DNA of 24,334 nucleotides from Pelotomaculum sp. UBA3102 (GCA_002365865.1 DFAQ01000043.1:1-24334); one strand, 5' to 3'. Positions 15,607-23,663 are shown, numbered from the stretch's first letter. Notes: generated by a model from the sequence alone, not told the origin. A program made the numbers and translations.

Positions 15607-15631
15607 AAAAAAACGTCAGTTTCACCTGACG
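15607..15631 (-). terminator. Rho-independent terminator after carD
   Basis: Minus strand: CGTCAG, loop GTGAAA, CTGACG, then seven T (15607-15613). The stem begins at the base after the carD stop codon, so carD is a self-contained transcription unit. Confidence 0.88.
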
Positions 15632-16108
15632 CTATGCAAAGGCGCCGTCTATAAGCAATTGCGCCTTTTCTTCTTCCAGTTCCGTGGCCAGGGCCAACTC
15701 GCTGATAAGTATTTGCCGGGCATTTTCCAGCATTTTTCTCTCCCCGGAAGAAAGTCCCTTTTCCCGGTCCCGCTTAACCAGATTACGAACCACTTCAGCG
15801 ACCTCATAAATATTCCCACTCTTTATTTTTTCCAGATTAGCGCGGTACCTGCGATTCCAATTGGGAGACATGGAAGACGATTGCTGACGTAAAATATGAA
15901 TCACCTTTTTGACCCCTTCCCGGTCAACCACTCCCCTCAAACCAACTTCTTCGCCGTTGGAAATAGGAATCATTACCTTCATGTCACCTACAGGAAGACG
16001 AAGGATATAATAAAGCCGCCTTTCTCCCAGGACTTCTTTTTCTTCAATGGCCTCGATAACTCCGGCACCGTGCATAGGGTACACTACTTTATCTCCTATT
16101 TTAAACAA
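15632..16108 (-). CDS. carD: CarD/CdnL-family transcription regulator, TTG start
   Basis: 158 aa, matching CarD/CdnL proteins. The N-terminal RNA-polymerase-interacting (Tudor-like) domain is seen in FKIGDKVVYPMHGAGVIEAIEEKE and MKVMIPI; the C-terminal helical DNA-binding domain includes WNRRYRANLEKIKSG and VAEVVRNLVKRDREKGLSSGERKML. In mycobacteria CarD stabilises open complexes at rRNA and other promoters; a similar global role is likely but not shown here. TTG (16106-16108) is the start, 7 nt after GGAGGG. It is a single-gene unit with two tandem promoters upstream and a terminator at its stop. Confidence 0.94.
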   Translation of the reverse strand: MFKIGDKVVYPMHGAGVIEAIEEKEVLGERRLYYILRLPVGDMKVMIPISNGEEVGLRGVVDREGVKKVIHILRQQSSSMSPNWNRRYRANLEKIKSGNIYEVAEVVRNLVKRDREKGLSSGERKMLENARQILISELALATELEEEKAQLLIDGAFA

Positions 16109-16142
16109 GGCCGTACCCTCCTAAAAAAATTTCCATGGATAC

Positions 16143-16171
16143 ATTTTAGCATACCAATACAGCCTTGTCAA
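16143..16171 (-). promoter_or_regulatory. carD promoter P1 (proximal), SigA
   Basis: Minus strand: -35 TTGACA (16166-16171), 17-bp spacer, -10 TAAAAT (16143-16148) with an upstream TGC that makes an extended -10. The start point would be near 16135, about 30 nt before the TTG codon. Confidence 0.85.
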
Positions 16172-16181
16172 ACAAATAATC

Positions 16182-16210
16182 ATTCTAGCATAGTTATATA
16201 TCTATGTCAA
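16182..16210 (-). promoter_or_regulatory. carD promoter P2 (distal), SigA
   Basis: Minus strand: -35 TTGACA (16205-16210), 17-bp spacer, -10 TAGAAT (16182-16187), again with TGC before the -10. It lies 39 bp upstream of P1 with the same layout. Its -35 lies within an inverted repeat, ATGTCAA (16204-16210) / TTGACAT (16219-16225). Confidence 0.8.
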
Positions 16211-16225
16211 TATTAATTTTGACAT
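16204..16225. repeat. 7-bp inverted repeat over the distal carD -35
   Basis: ATGTCAA, 8 nt of A/T, TTGACAT: perfect arms. The left arm overlaps the P2 -35 box. It could be a regulator site or just two opposed -35-like hexamers; the second hexamer has no properly spaced -10 on the plus strand. Confidence 0.5.
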
Positions 16226-16230
16226 CTTTC

Positions 16231-17322
16231 TCATAAGTTATAATGACCGTATCTATCCCCCTGCAGAAGTTGCTCCCGGTACCGGTTCAGGCCCTCTTTG
16301 ATGGAACGGGCACGCACTTCGCCGATACCCTCCACATCATCCAGTTCTTCAATCGTAGCTACCAGGATATTACTGAGCGTACCGAAGGTTTCCACCAGGT
16401 TATCTATCACCGGCAGGGGCAGTCTGGGTATTTTCTGTAAAATCCTGTACCCGCGCGGAGAAACGTTTTGTTCTAGTATCCCGGCACTGCCGGGATACCC
16501 CAGGGCCCTTGCAATCAAGGGTAAGTCTAAAATGTCCTCCGCCGGCCAACTGCCAATAATATCCAATATATCTGTCCGTGATTTCTCCCTGATCGTCGTG
16601 GCATAGTCTTGAATTACCAACAGGCCCTCGTCTTCCACATTTGCCACCAATTCTTCCATTTGCATCGTGACCAGGCGACCTTCCATTCCCAGCTCGCTGG
16701 TATACCTTTCAATTTCTTTTACCACCCGTAAAACCATTTCTACTCTCTGGATGGCTTTGGTCACTTCGTACAGGTTGGCGGCATCCTCAAATTCCAAAGC
16801 GCTTAATTCCATCATCACTTTATCCATTGCCGACCGGTATTTCTCAAGGGTCTGTATGGCCTGGTTAGCCTTGGTCAATACTACTGCCGGTTCCCTTAAC
16901 ACATATTTTAAGGCACCCTTATAAATGGTAATAACTCCGCGGCGCTGTGAAATTGCTATTACTAAAGCATTCAGCTGCTTGGCTGCCCGCTCGGCGGTAC
17001 GGTGCCGAATACCCGTTTCACTTGACGGGATATTGCGATTGGGAATCAACTGGGTGTTTGCGGCCAATATTTTCCTGGCATCTTTACTGAGAATAATGGC
17101 GCCGTCCATTTTAGCCAACTCGTAAAGACCGGCCGGGGTCAAGTCGGCATTTATGACAAACCCGCCCTCGACAATTTCCATAATTTCAGGAGTGTCTCCG
17201 ATAATAATCAGCCCACCGGACTTGGCCCTGAGAATGTTTTCCAGCCCCTCGCGCAGTACCGTCCCCGGTGCCACCGTACGCAGAATTTTTAACAGCTTGC
17301 CTTCAGTTTTTTCTTCCTTCAA
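16231..17322 (-). CDS. disA: DNA-integrity scanning diadenylate cyclase DisA, TTG start
   Basis: 363 aa, the family length. It makes c-di-AMP from two ATP, is slowed at branched DNA, and so reports damage before sporulation. The N-terminal DAC domain has the DGA motif (residues 73-75) and RHR (106-108) in SETGIRHRTAER. A helical spine and a C-terminal helix-hairpin-helix DNA-binding domain (IEELDDVEGIGEVRARSIKEGL) follow. TTG at 17320-17322 starts the gene, 5 nt after AGGTGG. It follows radA by 10 nt, so they are one operon; Bacillus RadA controls DisA activity. No terminator is seen between disA and the carD promoters. Confidence 0.97.
   Translation of the reverse strand: MKEEKTEGKLLKILRTVAPGTVLREGLENILRAKSGGLIIIGDTPEIMEIVEGGFVINADLTPAGLYELAKMDGAIILSKDARKILAANTQLIPNRNIPSSETGIRHRTAERAAKQLNALVIAISQRRGVITIYKGALKYVLREPAVVLTKANQAIQTLEKYRSAMDKVMMELSALEFEDAANLYEVTKAIQRVEMVLRVVKEIERYTSELGMEGRLVTMQMEELVANVEDEGLLVIQDYATTIREKSRTDILDIIGSWPAEDILDLPLIARALGYPGSAGILEQNVSPRGYRILQKIPRLPLPVIDNLVETFGTLSNILVATIEELDDVEGIGEVRARSIKEGLNRYREQLLQGDRYGHYNL
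16476..16498. repeat. 10-bp inverted repeat inside disA
   Basis: GTATCCCGGC (16476-16485) and GCCGGGATAC (16489-16498) are exact complements around ACT. It encodes GYPGSAGIL near the start of the C-terminal DNA-binding part. GC-rich and tight, it would fold well in mRNA, but codon constraint could produce it by chance. Confidence 0.6.
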
Positions 17323-17332
17323 CTAATCCACC

Positions 17333-18685
17333 TCATAACTTCAGCGCCAATTCAAGTGCACCTGCCAGCGTATCCGCCGCCGACACCCCGGTTTTATTTA
17401 AAACAGCGGCGGGACTTTGGCCCGATAGCATGAAACGTGTGAAGCCCAGCTTAAATACCTCGTTTAATCTTTTTTCCGCCCCGATCACGGGACGGAGTTC
17501 ACCGGTAAGACCAATTTCCCCGGCACAAACCAGCCCGGAGTCCACCGCAACATCTCTTAAGCTGGATGCCAGCGCACAAGCAATTGCCAGGTCTACCGCC
17601 GGCTCGTCCAGTTTGGCCCCCCCGACGGCATTTACATAAATGTCGTGCTGGGCAAAATTTAACCCCACCCGTTTTTCTAAAACGGCCGTAATCAGGGCAA
17701 CCCGGTTATGATCCACACCGGCAGTCATTCTCCGGGGCACACCATAAGCGGTGGGTGAAACCAGCGCCTGAATTTCTACCAGCATCGGCCTGGTCCCTTC
17801 CAAACCGGCTGCTATTGCCGAACCGGGGACGTCCTGACGGGAACGCCGGGTCAAAAAAAATGCCGCGGGATTGGTTACTTCTACTAAGCCGTGGTTGCGC
17901 ATTTCGAAAATTCCAATTTCGTTGGTCGAGCCGAACCTGTTTTTTACGCCGCGGAGAATACGGAAGAAATGGTGCCGGTCCCCTTCAAGGTAGAGCACTG
18001 TATCAACCATGTGCTCCAGCACCCGCGGCCCGGCCAGCATACCTTCCTTGGTGACGTGCCCCACCAGGAAAATCGACATGCCTGTGGATTTTGCCAGGCG
18101 CATGAATTGTGCCGCACACTCCCGCACCTGCCCGACGCTGCCCGGGGCGGATGCCAGTTCGCTTTTGAACATTGTCTGGATGGAGTCGATCACCGCCACC
18201 GGGGGATTGGTCTTCCTCAGGTGCCGTTCGACGATATCAATATCATTTTGGGAAAGCAACAGCAGGCCGGGTGAAAGCGCCTCCAGGCGGCCGGCCCTGA
18301 GCCTGATCTGGCGGGCCGACTCCTCCCCTGAAACATACAGCACCGGTACTTTACGGCTGAGATTGTGAGCAACCTGCAGCAGCAAGGTGGATTTGCCGAT
18401 CCCCGGGTCTCCTCCGACCAGCACCAAGGTTCCGGGAACCAGACCGCCCCCCAGGATCCGGTCCACTTCCCGGAACCCCGTGGACAACCGCTCTTCATCA
18501 ATTACGGGCACCTCTGTCACCGGGCGGGGAGACTCATCTCCGGGTCCGGATATTCCTGCCGCCGGCGGTTTATTAACCGGCTCCTCTATGAAACTGTTCC
18601 AGGCACCGCAGCCGGGACAGCGGCCCATCCAGCGGGTGGACTGGTGCCCGCATTCCCGGCAGCAGAATTTTGATTTCGCGCGCAT
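17333..18685 (-). CDS. radA: DNA repair protein RadA (Sms)
   Basis: 450 aa. RadA is a RecA-like, DnaB-type helicase aiding branch migration in recombination. In order: an N-terminal C4 zinc finger (C9, C12, C23, C26); Walker A GGDPGIGKST (residues 91-100); VAVIDSIQTM as Walker B; the RadA-specific KNRFG motif (248-252); and a C-terminal Lon-protease-like domain (about 290-440). The ATG start has only a weak GGGG site 12 nt upstream. It has its own promoter and precedes disA by 10 nt. The two products work together at stalled or branched DNA. Confidence 0.97.
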   Translation of the reverse strand: MRAKSKFCCRECGHQSTRWMGRCPGCGAWNSFIEEPVNKPPAAGISGPGDESPRPVTEVPVIDEERLSTGFREVDRILGGGLVPGTLVLVGGDPGIGKSTLLLQVAHNLSRKVPVLYVSGEESARQIRLRAGRLEALSPGLLLLSQNDIDIVERHLRKTNPPVAVIDSIQTMFKSELASAPGSVGQVRECAAQFMRLAKSTGMSIFLVGHVTKEGMLAGPRVLEHMVDTVLYLEGDRHHFFRILRGVKNRFGSTNEIGIFEMRNHGLVEVTNPAAFFLTRRSRQDVPGSAIAAGLEGTRPMLVEIQALVSPTAYGVPRRMTAGVDHNRVALITAVLEKRVGLNFAQHDIYVNAVGGAKLDEPAVDLAIACALASSLRDVAVDSGLVCAGEIGLTGELRPVIGAEKRLNEVFKLGFTRFMLSGQSPAAVLNKTGVSAADTLAGALELALKL

Positions 18686-18711
18686 AAGACAGATATCCCC
18701 AAGTTCTGGTT

Positions 18712-18748
18712 GTTATAAAATTATAACATCCTGGATGACCAAACACAA
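18712..18748 (-). promoter_or_regulatory. Extended -10 promoter of radA-disA
   Basis: Minus strand: -35 TTGTGT (18743-18748, weak), 17-bp spacer, -10 TATAAT (18720-18725) with TG one base upstream. The -10 lies in a palindrome, GTTATAA-AA-TTATAAC (18712-18727), which might also bind a regulator. It lets radA-disA be expressed apart from the CtsR operon. Confidence 0.65.
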
Positions 18749-18811
18749 CGGGGATGATGCGCCCGGTAAAAGAAGGACCATGGACCCAAAGAAGGGGGGA
18801 CGGGGGTTAAT

Positions 18812-18835
18812 AAAAAAGTTTTGCCTTCAGGAAAC
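18812..18835 (-). terminator. Weak candidate terminator after clpC
   Basis: Minus strand GTTTCC-TGAA-GG(C)AAAAC followed by six T (18812-18817). The stem is short and needs a bulge, and it starts within the last clpC codons. It could partly end the ctsR operon, with some read-through to radA. Confidence 0.4.
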
Positions 18836-21259
18836 CGTCTTTTCCACTTTTAAACCCGGACCATCTCTTTTAATCAACACTTTATCCCCCCGTTGAAACG
18901 TACCGGCCAATAGTTCCTCGGACAGAAGATCTTCCACCAACCGCAGAATGGCCCGCCGCAACGGCCTGGCCCCGTAATTTTCGTCAAAACCTTCTTCAGC
19001 CAGCAGGTCCTGGGCCTCCCCGGTCACTTCTATTTCAATTTCGTTTTCTCTCATCCTTTCCGCTACCTCTTTCAGCATCAGGCTGACGATTTCCCTGATA
19101 TGTTCGCGGGTGAGGGCATGAAAAACGATCGTCTCGTCAATCCGGTTAAGAAACTCGGGGCGGAAAGTCCGCCTTAATTCATCAGTGATCCTGCTTTTCA
19201 TATCTTCATAGCCGGCTTCTTTTTCCTCGCCGGTACGAAAACCGAGAGTCGCTGCTCTTTTAATGGTCTGCACGCCCACGTTGGAAGTCATAATAATAAC
19301 ACTGTTCCTGAAATCCACGGTACGCCCCTTGGCATCGGTCAGCCTGCCGTCTTCCATTACCTGCAGAAGAATATTAAAGACGTCCGGGTGGGCCTTTTCA
19401 ATTTCGTCCAGCAGGATTACCGTATACGGTCTTCGCCGCACCGCTTCGGTAAGCTGGCCGCCTTCCTCATATCCCACGTAGCCGGGCGGCGCCCCTACCA
19501 GGCGGGAAACAGCAAATTTTTCCATATACTCGGACATGTCGATTCTCACCATGGCACCTTCGCTTCCAAACAGCACCTCGGCCAAGGCCCTGGCCAGCTC
19601 GGTCTTACCGACACCGGTTGGTCCCAGGAAAATAAAGGAACCTATGGGTCGCTTCGGGTCCTTAAGACCGGCCCTGGTCCGCCTGATCGCCCGGGATACC
19701 GCTTTTATAGCCTCGTCCTGCCCCACTACTCTCCGGTGGAGTACCTCTTCCATTTTAAGCAGCCTTTCCGACTCTTCTTCAGCCAGTTTTTTTACCGGAA
19801 TGCCGGTCCAACTGGAAACAATGTGCGCAATGTCTTCCTCATCCACCACCAGTTCTGTCTCACCCTTTTGCTGTTTCCACTGCTCTCTTAACTTTTCTAC
19901 ATCGGCACGGACTTTCTGCTCCCGGTCCCGAAGCTGGGCCGCTTTCTCAAATTCCTGACTGTTAACCGCTTCTTCTTTTTCTTTTTGGAGCATTTCCAGT
20001 TTCTTTTCCAATTCCTTTATGTCCGGAGGAGGAGTAAAAGCTTTCAGCCTCGCTCTGGAACCGGCTTCATCCATCAGGTCGATCGCTTTATCGGGCAAAA
20101 ACCGGTCGGTAATATAGCGACTGGACAATTTGGCCGCCGCCTCCAATGCGGCGTCGGTCATCCTGACGCGGTGATGGGCCTCGTATTTGTCCCGGAGGCC
20201 CCTCAGAATTTGTACGGTCTCCCCAACGGTAGGCTCCTCAACGGTAATGGGCTGAAAGCGGCGTTCCAACGCGGCATCCTTTTCAATATATTTACGGTAT
20301 TCATCCAAGGTGGTGGCGCCGATGCACTGTAACTCACCCCTGGCCAGGGCAGGTTTTAAGATGTTGGCGGCATCGATGGCTCCTTCCGCAGCACCTGCCC
20401 CCACCAGGGTATGCAGCTCATCAATGAACAGCACTATGTTACCCGCCTGGCGGATCTCTTCAATGATCTTCTTCAGGCGCTCCTCAAATTCACCGCGATA
20501 CTTGGTACCGGCCACCAGGGAACCCATATCCAGGGTGACCACCCGCTTATTTGCCAGGACTTCCGGAATATTGCCCCCGTTAATCCGGTGGGCCAGTCCC
20601 TCGGCAACGGCAGTTTTACCCACCCCGGGCTCACCGATAAGCACCGGGTTGTTCTTGGTACGCCTGCTCAAAACCTGGATAACTCTTTCGGTTTCCTTTT
20701 CTCTCCCGACTACCGGGTCGAGTTTATCTTCCCCGGCCAGGACGGTAAGATCCCGGCCGTACCGGTCCAGGTTTTTAGTTGCACCGGCTTTGGCACGGCC
20801 CGGTTCCTGCTCCCCGGCTCCGGACTGCCCGCCCAGCAAATGGGCGACAGCGGCTTTTACCCTGCGGTAGTCCGCCCCGTAAGCAGTTAGTATTTGGGCT
20901 CCTACCCCCTCTCCCTCCCGGATCAGACCCAGGAGCAAATGTTCGGTTCCGACATAACTGTGGCCCATCCGGCGGGCTTCATCAACGGAAAGTTCCAGCA
21001 CCCGCTTGGTCCTAGGCGTCAGGGCCGGTTCCACCGCCACCGGTCCTTTCCCGGCCTCCACTATTTGTGCCACCGCCGCTCTGACCTTATCGGCATCCAG
21101 TCCTACCGAACCGAGAATTTTCCCCGCAACACCTTCTCCTTCCCGGATCAACCCCAGGAGCAGGTGTTCGGTCCCGACATACGGATAAGAAGTTTTTTTA
21201 GCTTCTTCCTGAGCGTACATAAGTACTTTTTTTGCGCGTTCAGTAAATTTGCCGAACAT
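18827..21259 (-). CDS. clpC: ATP-dependent Clp protease ATP-binding subunit ClpC
   Basis: 810 aa from the preferred ATG. ClpC is a HSP100 unfoldase that feeds proteins to ClpP. It has two Clp-N repeats (GTEHLLLGLIREGEG occurs twice, near residues 30 and 105), AAA+ domain 1 with Walker A GEPGVGKT (about 209-216) and VLFIDE, a middle coiled domain with a UVR motif (EEAVNSQEFEKAAQLRDRE, about 430), and AAA+ domain 2 with GPTGVGKT (about 546-553). Five upstream in-frame codons exist, but ATG at 21257-21259 has GAGG 6 nt upstream and opens MFGKFTERA as in homologues. It is last in ctsR-mcsA-mcsB-clpC; McsB-tagged (phospho-arginine) proteins are its substrates in Bacillus. Confidence 0.97.
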   Translation of the reverse strand: MFGKFTERAKKVLMYAQEEAKKTSYPYVGTEHLLLGLIREGEGVAGKILGSVGLDADKVRAAVAQIVEAGKGPVAVEPALTPRTKRVLELSVDEARRMGHSYVGTEHLLLGLIREGEGVGAQILTAYGADYRRVKAAVAHLLGGQSGAGEQEPGRAKAGATKNLDRYGRDLTVLAGEDKLDPVVGREKETERVIQVLSRRTKNNPVLIGEPGVGKTAVAEGLAHRINGGNIPEVLANKRVVTLDMGSLVAGTKYRGEFEERLKKIIEEIRQAGNIVLFIDELHTLVGAGAAEGAIDAANILKPALARGELQCIGATTLDEYRKYIEKDAALERRFQPITVEEPTVGETVQILRGLRDKYEAHHRVRMTDAALEAAAKLSSRYITDRFLPDKAIDLMDEAGSRARLKAFTPPPDIKELEKKLEMLQKEKEEAVNSQEFEKAAQLRDREQKVRADVEKLREQWKQQKGETELVVDEEDIAHIVSSWTGIPVKKLAEEESERLLKMEEVLHRRVVGQDEAIKAVSRAIRRTRAGLKDPKRPIGSFIFLGPTGVGKTELARALAEVLFGSEGAMVRIDMSEYMEKFAVSRLVGAPPGYVGYEEGGQLTEAVRRRPYTVILLDEIEKAHPDVFNILLQVMEDGRLTDAKGRTVDFRNSVIIMTSNVGVQTIKRAATLGFRTGEEKEAGYEDMKSRITDELRRTFRPEFLNRIDETIVFHALTREHIREIVSLMLKEVAERMRENEIEIEVTGEAQDLLAEEGFDENYGARPLRRAILRLVEDLLSEELLAGTFQRGDKVLIKRDGPGLKVEKTVS

Positions 21260-21328
21260 ATATAGCCTCAACACCCTTTCTTCAGAACTCGACCCAAACT
21301 CCTCGTAATATTTTAAAATCCCGGCGCT

Positions 21329-22393
21329 TTAAGCTTCGAATTCTTTTCTGATCAGACCGGCCCTGAAAGTATCCCTTTCATAGGTCGACATTTCTTTTCC
21401 GGCTATTTTAACCATAAAAGCCGGCCTGATCTTTACCATCAATTCATTTAAGAGTTTAAACCGGATTCCCGTTACTGCTTTCAATCCCAATCCCAATCTT
21501 AGGTCGGAAAAAAGTCGCATCGCTTCTTCCGAAGATAGAATCCGGGCATGCTTTAAAATACCGTAGGCACGGAAAACACGGTCTTCTATCACCTCCCGCC
21601 GGTTTTTATAAAGCGCCCGGCGGGCGGCCTGTTCCTGGGACATTATTTGTCTTGATACTGAGATCAGATTGTCGATAATTTCTTCTTCCGATTGTCCCAG
21701 GGTGATCTGGTTGGAAATCTGAAACAAGTCGCCCACGGCTTCAGTACCTTCACCGTAAAGCCCCCGTACCGTCAGACCCAGTTTCCCGGTGGCACCTAAA
21801 ACTCCACCCAGCTGTTTGGTCAGTTTTAATCCGGGGAGGTGCAGCATTACTGAAGCCCGTATTCCCGTTCCAACATTAGTGGGACACGAAGTAAGATAGC
21901 CCAGCTTTTCGGAAAAAGCAAAATCAAGCGTTTGTTCCAGGCCGTTATCGACTTGATCAATTATCTCCCAAGCTTCCGTAAGCTGCAGGCCGGAAAGAAA
22001 ACATTGAATACGCAAGTGGTCTTCTTCGTTGATCATGATGCTGATCGTTCCGTCCTGCCACATGATCACGGCCTTGTTTTGGAAGTTATTCAGCATATCC
22101 GGACTAATTAAATGCTTATCTACTAGTATCTGTCTATCCACCGGGGATAATTCGTCCAAATTAATCAGTTCGGGTTCTCCGGCAATATTTTTGACCTGTT
22201 CGTTATCCAAGGCCAACCGCACCGCATTAATAACCTCTTTGGCTTTTTCCGTATCAAGCATGTGGGGAAACGGTATCCCAGTAAGATTCCTGGCCACTCT
22301 CACCCGGCTGCTAACGACTATATCCGACTCCGGCCCGTCTGAATCCATCCAGCGGCTGTGGGCATTGTTTACGATATCCTTAATTGACATCAT
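21329..22393 (-). CDS. mcsB: Protein-arginine kinase McsB
   Basis: 354 aa, the full family length. McsB phosphorylates arginines, marking proteins for ClpC-ClpP and inactivating CtsR. Visible motifs: SSRVRVARNL (residues 28-37), the guanidino-kinase NEEDH (122-126), the signature CPTNVGTG with C170, RGLYGEGTEA (210-219), and near the C-terminus RDTFRA (340-345), the RDXXRA phospho-arginine binding motif that allows allosteric self-activation. The ATG overlaps the mcsA stop by 4 nt, so activator and kinase are made together. No truncation is seen. Confidence 0.97.
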   Translation of the reverse strand: MMSIKDIVNNAHSRWMDSDGPESDIVVSSRVRVARNLTGIPFPHMLDTEKAKEVINAVRLALDNEQVKNIAGEPELINLDELSPVDRQILVDKHLISPDMLNNFQNKAVIMWQDGTISIMINEEDHLRIQCFLSGLQLTEAWEIIDQVDNGLEQTLDFAFSEKLGYLTSCPTNVGTGIRASVMLHLPGLKLTKQLGGVLGATGKLGLTVRGLYGEGTEAVGDLFQISNQITLGQSEEEIIDNLISVSRQIMSQEQAARRALYKNRREVIEDRVFRAYGILKHARILSSEEAMRLFSDLRLGLGLKAVTGIRFKLLNELMVKIRPAFMVKIAGKEMSTYERDTFRAGLIRKEFEA

Positions 22394-22920
22394 GCTTCGC
22401 CCTCCTCTTCCAGGAGATTTCCCTCCAACTCACGAATTCTGTCCCGGTATTTTACCGCAAGCTCAAATTCTTCGTGCTCCACAGCTGTTTTCAACTTGCT
22501 TTTCAAGTCTTCTATTTCCTTAACCAGGCGGGCGCGGCCCCCCGTCCGGGCGGGCACCTTACCCGTATGTCTGGTGTTTCCGTGAATTCTCCGCAAAAGC
22601 GGCTGCAGTCTCTCTTCGAAGTAAGGGTAACAATCACCGCAGCCTAACAGCCCCTGTTTTACAAATTGCTCTTCCATAATACCGCACTTGGCACATTTTC
22701 TGCCGGCTTCCGCCGGGACTCTGTAGCTGCCTTCCCCTAATTCATGGTTTAAAAGCCCGGCAAGAAAATGGTGCAGGCTCAGTTGCGGGGCGAACTTCAA
22801 CCCCTGGGGCTGAAGTTCGCCCGCACATATTTCGCATAGATGTGATTCCTGCTTGTGTCCGTTAATTATCTCCGTAAAATGTATTGTTGCCGGACGCTGA
22901 CCGCAGCTCTCGCAAACCAT
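22390..22920 (-). CDS. mcsA: McsB activator McsA (zinc-finger/UVR protein)
   Basis: 176 aa. McsA activates the arginine kinase McsB and helps deliver substrates to ClpC. Two zinc modules are seen: C3/C6 with C29/C32, and a second set CAKC ... CGDC. The C-terminus is a UVR motif (LKTAVEHEEFELAVKYRDRI). Three ATGs stand in a row (22926, 22923, 22920); AAAGGAGG lies 1, 4 and 7 nt before them, so the third fits best and gives MVCESC as in homologues. The stretch after the first zinc module (GELQPQGLKFAP) is encoded over a long near-perfect hairpin at 22788-22822. Confidence 0.94.
   Translation of the reverse strand: MVCESCGQRPATIHFTEIINGHKQESHLCEICAGELQPQGLKFAPQLSLHHFLAGLLNHELGEGSYRVPAEAGRKCAKCGIMEEQFVKQGLLGCGDCYPYFEERLQPLLRRIHGNTRHTGKVPARTGGRARLVKEIEDLKSKLKTAVEHEEFELAVKYRDRIRELEGNLLEEEGEA
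22788..22822. repeat. Long hairpin inside mcsA
   Basis: GGGCGAACTTCA (22788-22799) is the exact complement of TGAAGTTCGCCC (22811-22822). The interior is A-CCCC-T-GGGG-C, itself self-complementary, so the 35-nt unit is an almost complete palindrome. It lies in the linker between the two zinc modules. Confidence 0.8.
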
Positions 22921-22997
22921 CATCATACCTCCTTTAATTACTGAGCCGAAACCCGAAACTAGGTGCTATTTAAATTTCCGATTGCATTATTTATTTT

Positions 22998-23462
22998 TTA
23001 TTGGTTTTTCAAAACCGCCTTAATCATAGCTTTCAGGATCAGAGCCCTGATTTGATCACGGGCGGGAAGACTCAACCTCAAAACCTCGCGTTTGGTTGCT
23101 GCCGTTATTAAATCAGCCTCCCTGCGGGTGATCAATTTTTCCTCCAAAAGACGATTGACAAGCCCGTCGGCACCGGACTGCGATATGGAATCTCCAATCA
23201 GGTTGCAAATATCAAGAATTAATTCCGTCTGCCGGTCCAGCGGAATCTTAACAATTCTTATATACCCGCCGCCCCCTCTTCTGCTTTCCACCATGTAACC
23301 GTGCCCCGTGGAAAAACGGGTAGTCAACACATAATTGATTTGAGAAGGAACGCAATTAAAACGGACTGCCAGTTCACTGCGCTGCACCTCAACATAATCA
23401 CCGGGACTCTTTGCCAGGAGCACTTTCAGATATTCCTCTATCAAATCGGAAATATTGGACAT
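22998..23462 (-). CDS. ctsR: Class III stress-gene repressor CtsR
   Basis: 154 aa from ATG 23460-23462. CtsR represses clp and mcs genes until heat or thiol stress. The winged-helix domain runs through FNCVPSQINYVLTTRF, and the glycine-rich wing RRGGGGYIRIV (the thermosensing GGGG loop) is intact. A GTG five codons upstream is possible, but ATG gives MSNISDLIEEYL as in homologues and has GGTGG 8 nt upstream. It is first in the operon ctsR-mcsA-mcsB-clpC. A promoter with an adjoining CtsR-like operator precedes it, so it should repress its own operon. Confidence 0.96.
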   Translation of the reverse strand: MSNISDLIEEYLKVLLAKSPGDYVEVQRSELAVRFNCVPSQINYVLTTRFSTGHGYMVESRRGGGGYIRIVKIPLDRQTELILDICNLIGDSISQSGADGLVNRLLEEKLITRREADLITAATKREVLRLSLPARDQIRALILKAMIKAVLKNQ

Positions 23463-23499
23463 TTTTTCTGCCACCACCCTGGAGGATAATATAATTGAC

Positions 23500-23516
23500 C
23501 TTGACTAACCTTTACC
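23500..23516 (-). promoter_or_regulatory. CtsR-type operator
   Basis: Minus strand GGTAAAG-GTT-AGTCAAG compares with the consensus RGTCAAA-NAN-RGTCAAA: two direct heptamers 3 nt apart with three mismatches. A further GGTCAA follows directly. It covers the predicted transcription start of ctsR, the usual place for autorepression. Confidence 0.7.
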
Positions 23517-23519
23517 TTT

Positions 23520-23549
23520 ATTATAATTTATAATACCCAATGATTTCAA
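23520..23549 (-). promoter_or_regulatory. SigA promoter of the ctsR operon
   Basis: Minus strand: -35 TTGAAA (23544-23549), 18-bp spacer, -10 TATAAT (23520-23525). Transcription would start near 23513, inside the CtsR-type operator. It lies between the rRNA/tRNA terminator and ctsR, so the operon is independent of the rRNA genes. Confidence 0.82.
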
Positions 23550-23623
23550 TATCTTTTTTACCGGTTATTATTTTTTACCATTATTATTTTTACCCTTTGC
23601 CTATGCTCTTAAAATATTTTTTA

Positions 23624-23657
23624 TAAAAAAAGAACCGCCTTTTTTAAGCGGCTCTTT
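23624..23657 (-). terminator. Terminator of the rRNA-tRNA operon
   Basis: Minus strand: AGAGCCGC, loop TTAAAAAA, then GGCGGTTCT (one G-U pair), followed by seven T (23624-23630). It lies just after tRNA-Asn and is the expected end of the 23S-5S-tRNA transcript. Confidence 0.9.
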
Positions 23658-23663
23658 AAATCA

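Noticed and set aside
16219..16244. Plus-strand TTGACA and TATAAT near the end of disA
   Set aside because: The spacer is only 14 bp, too short for a vegetative promoter, and it would read antisense into disA.
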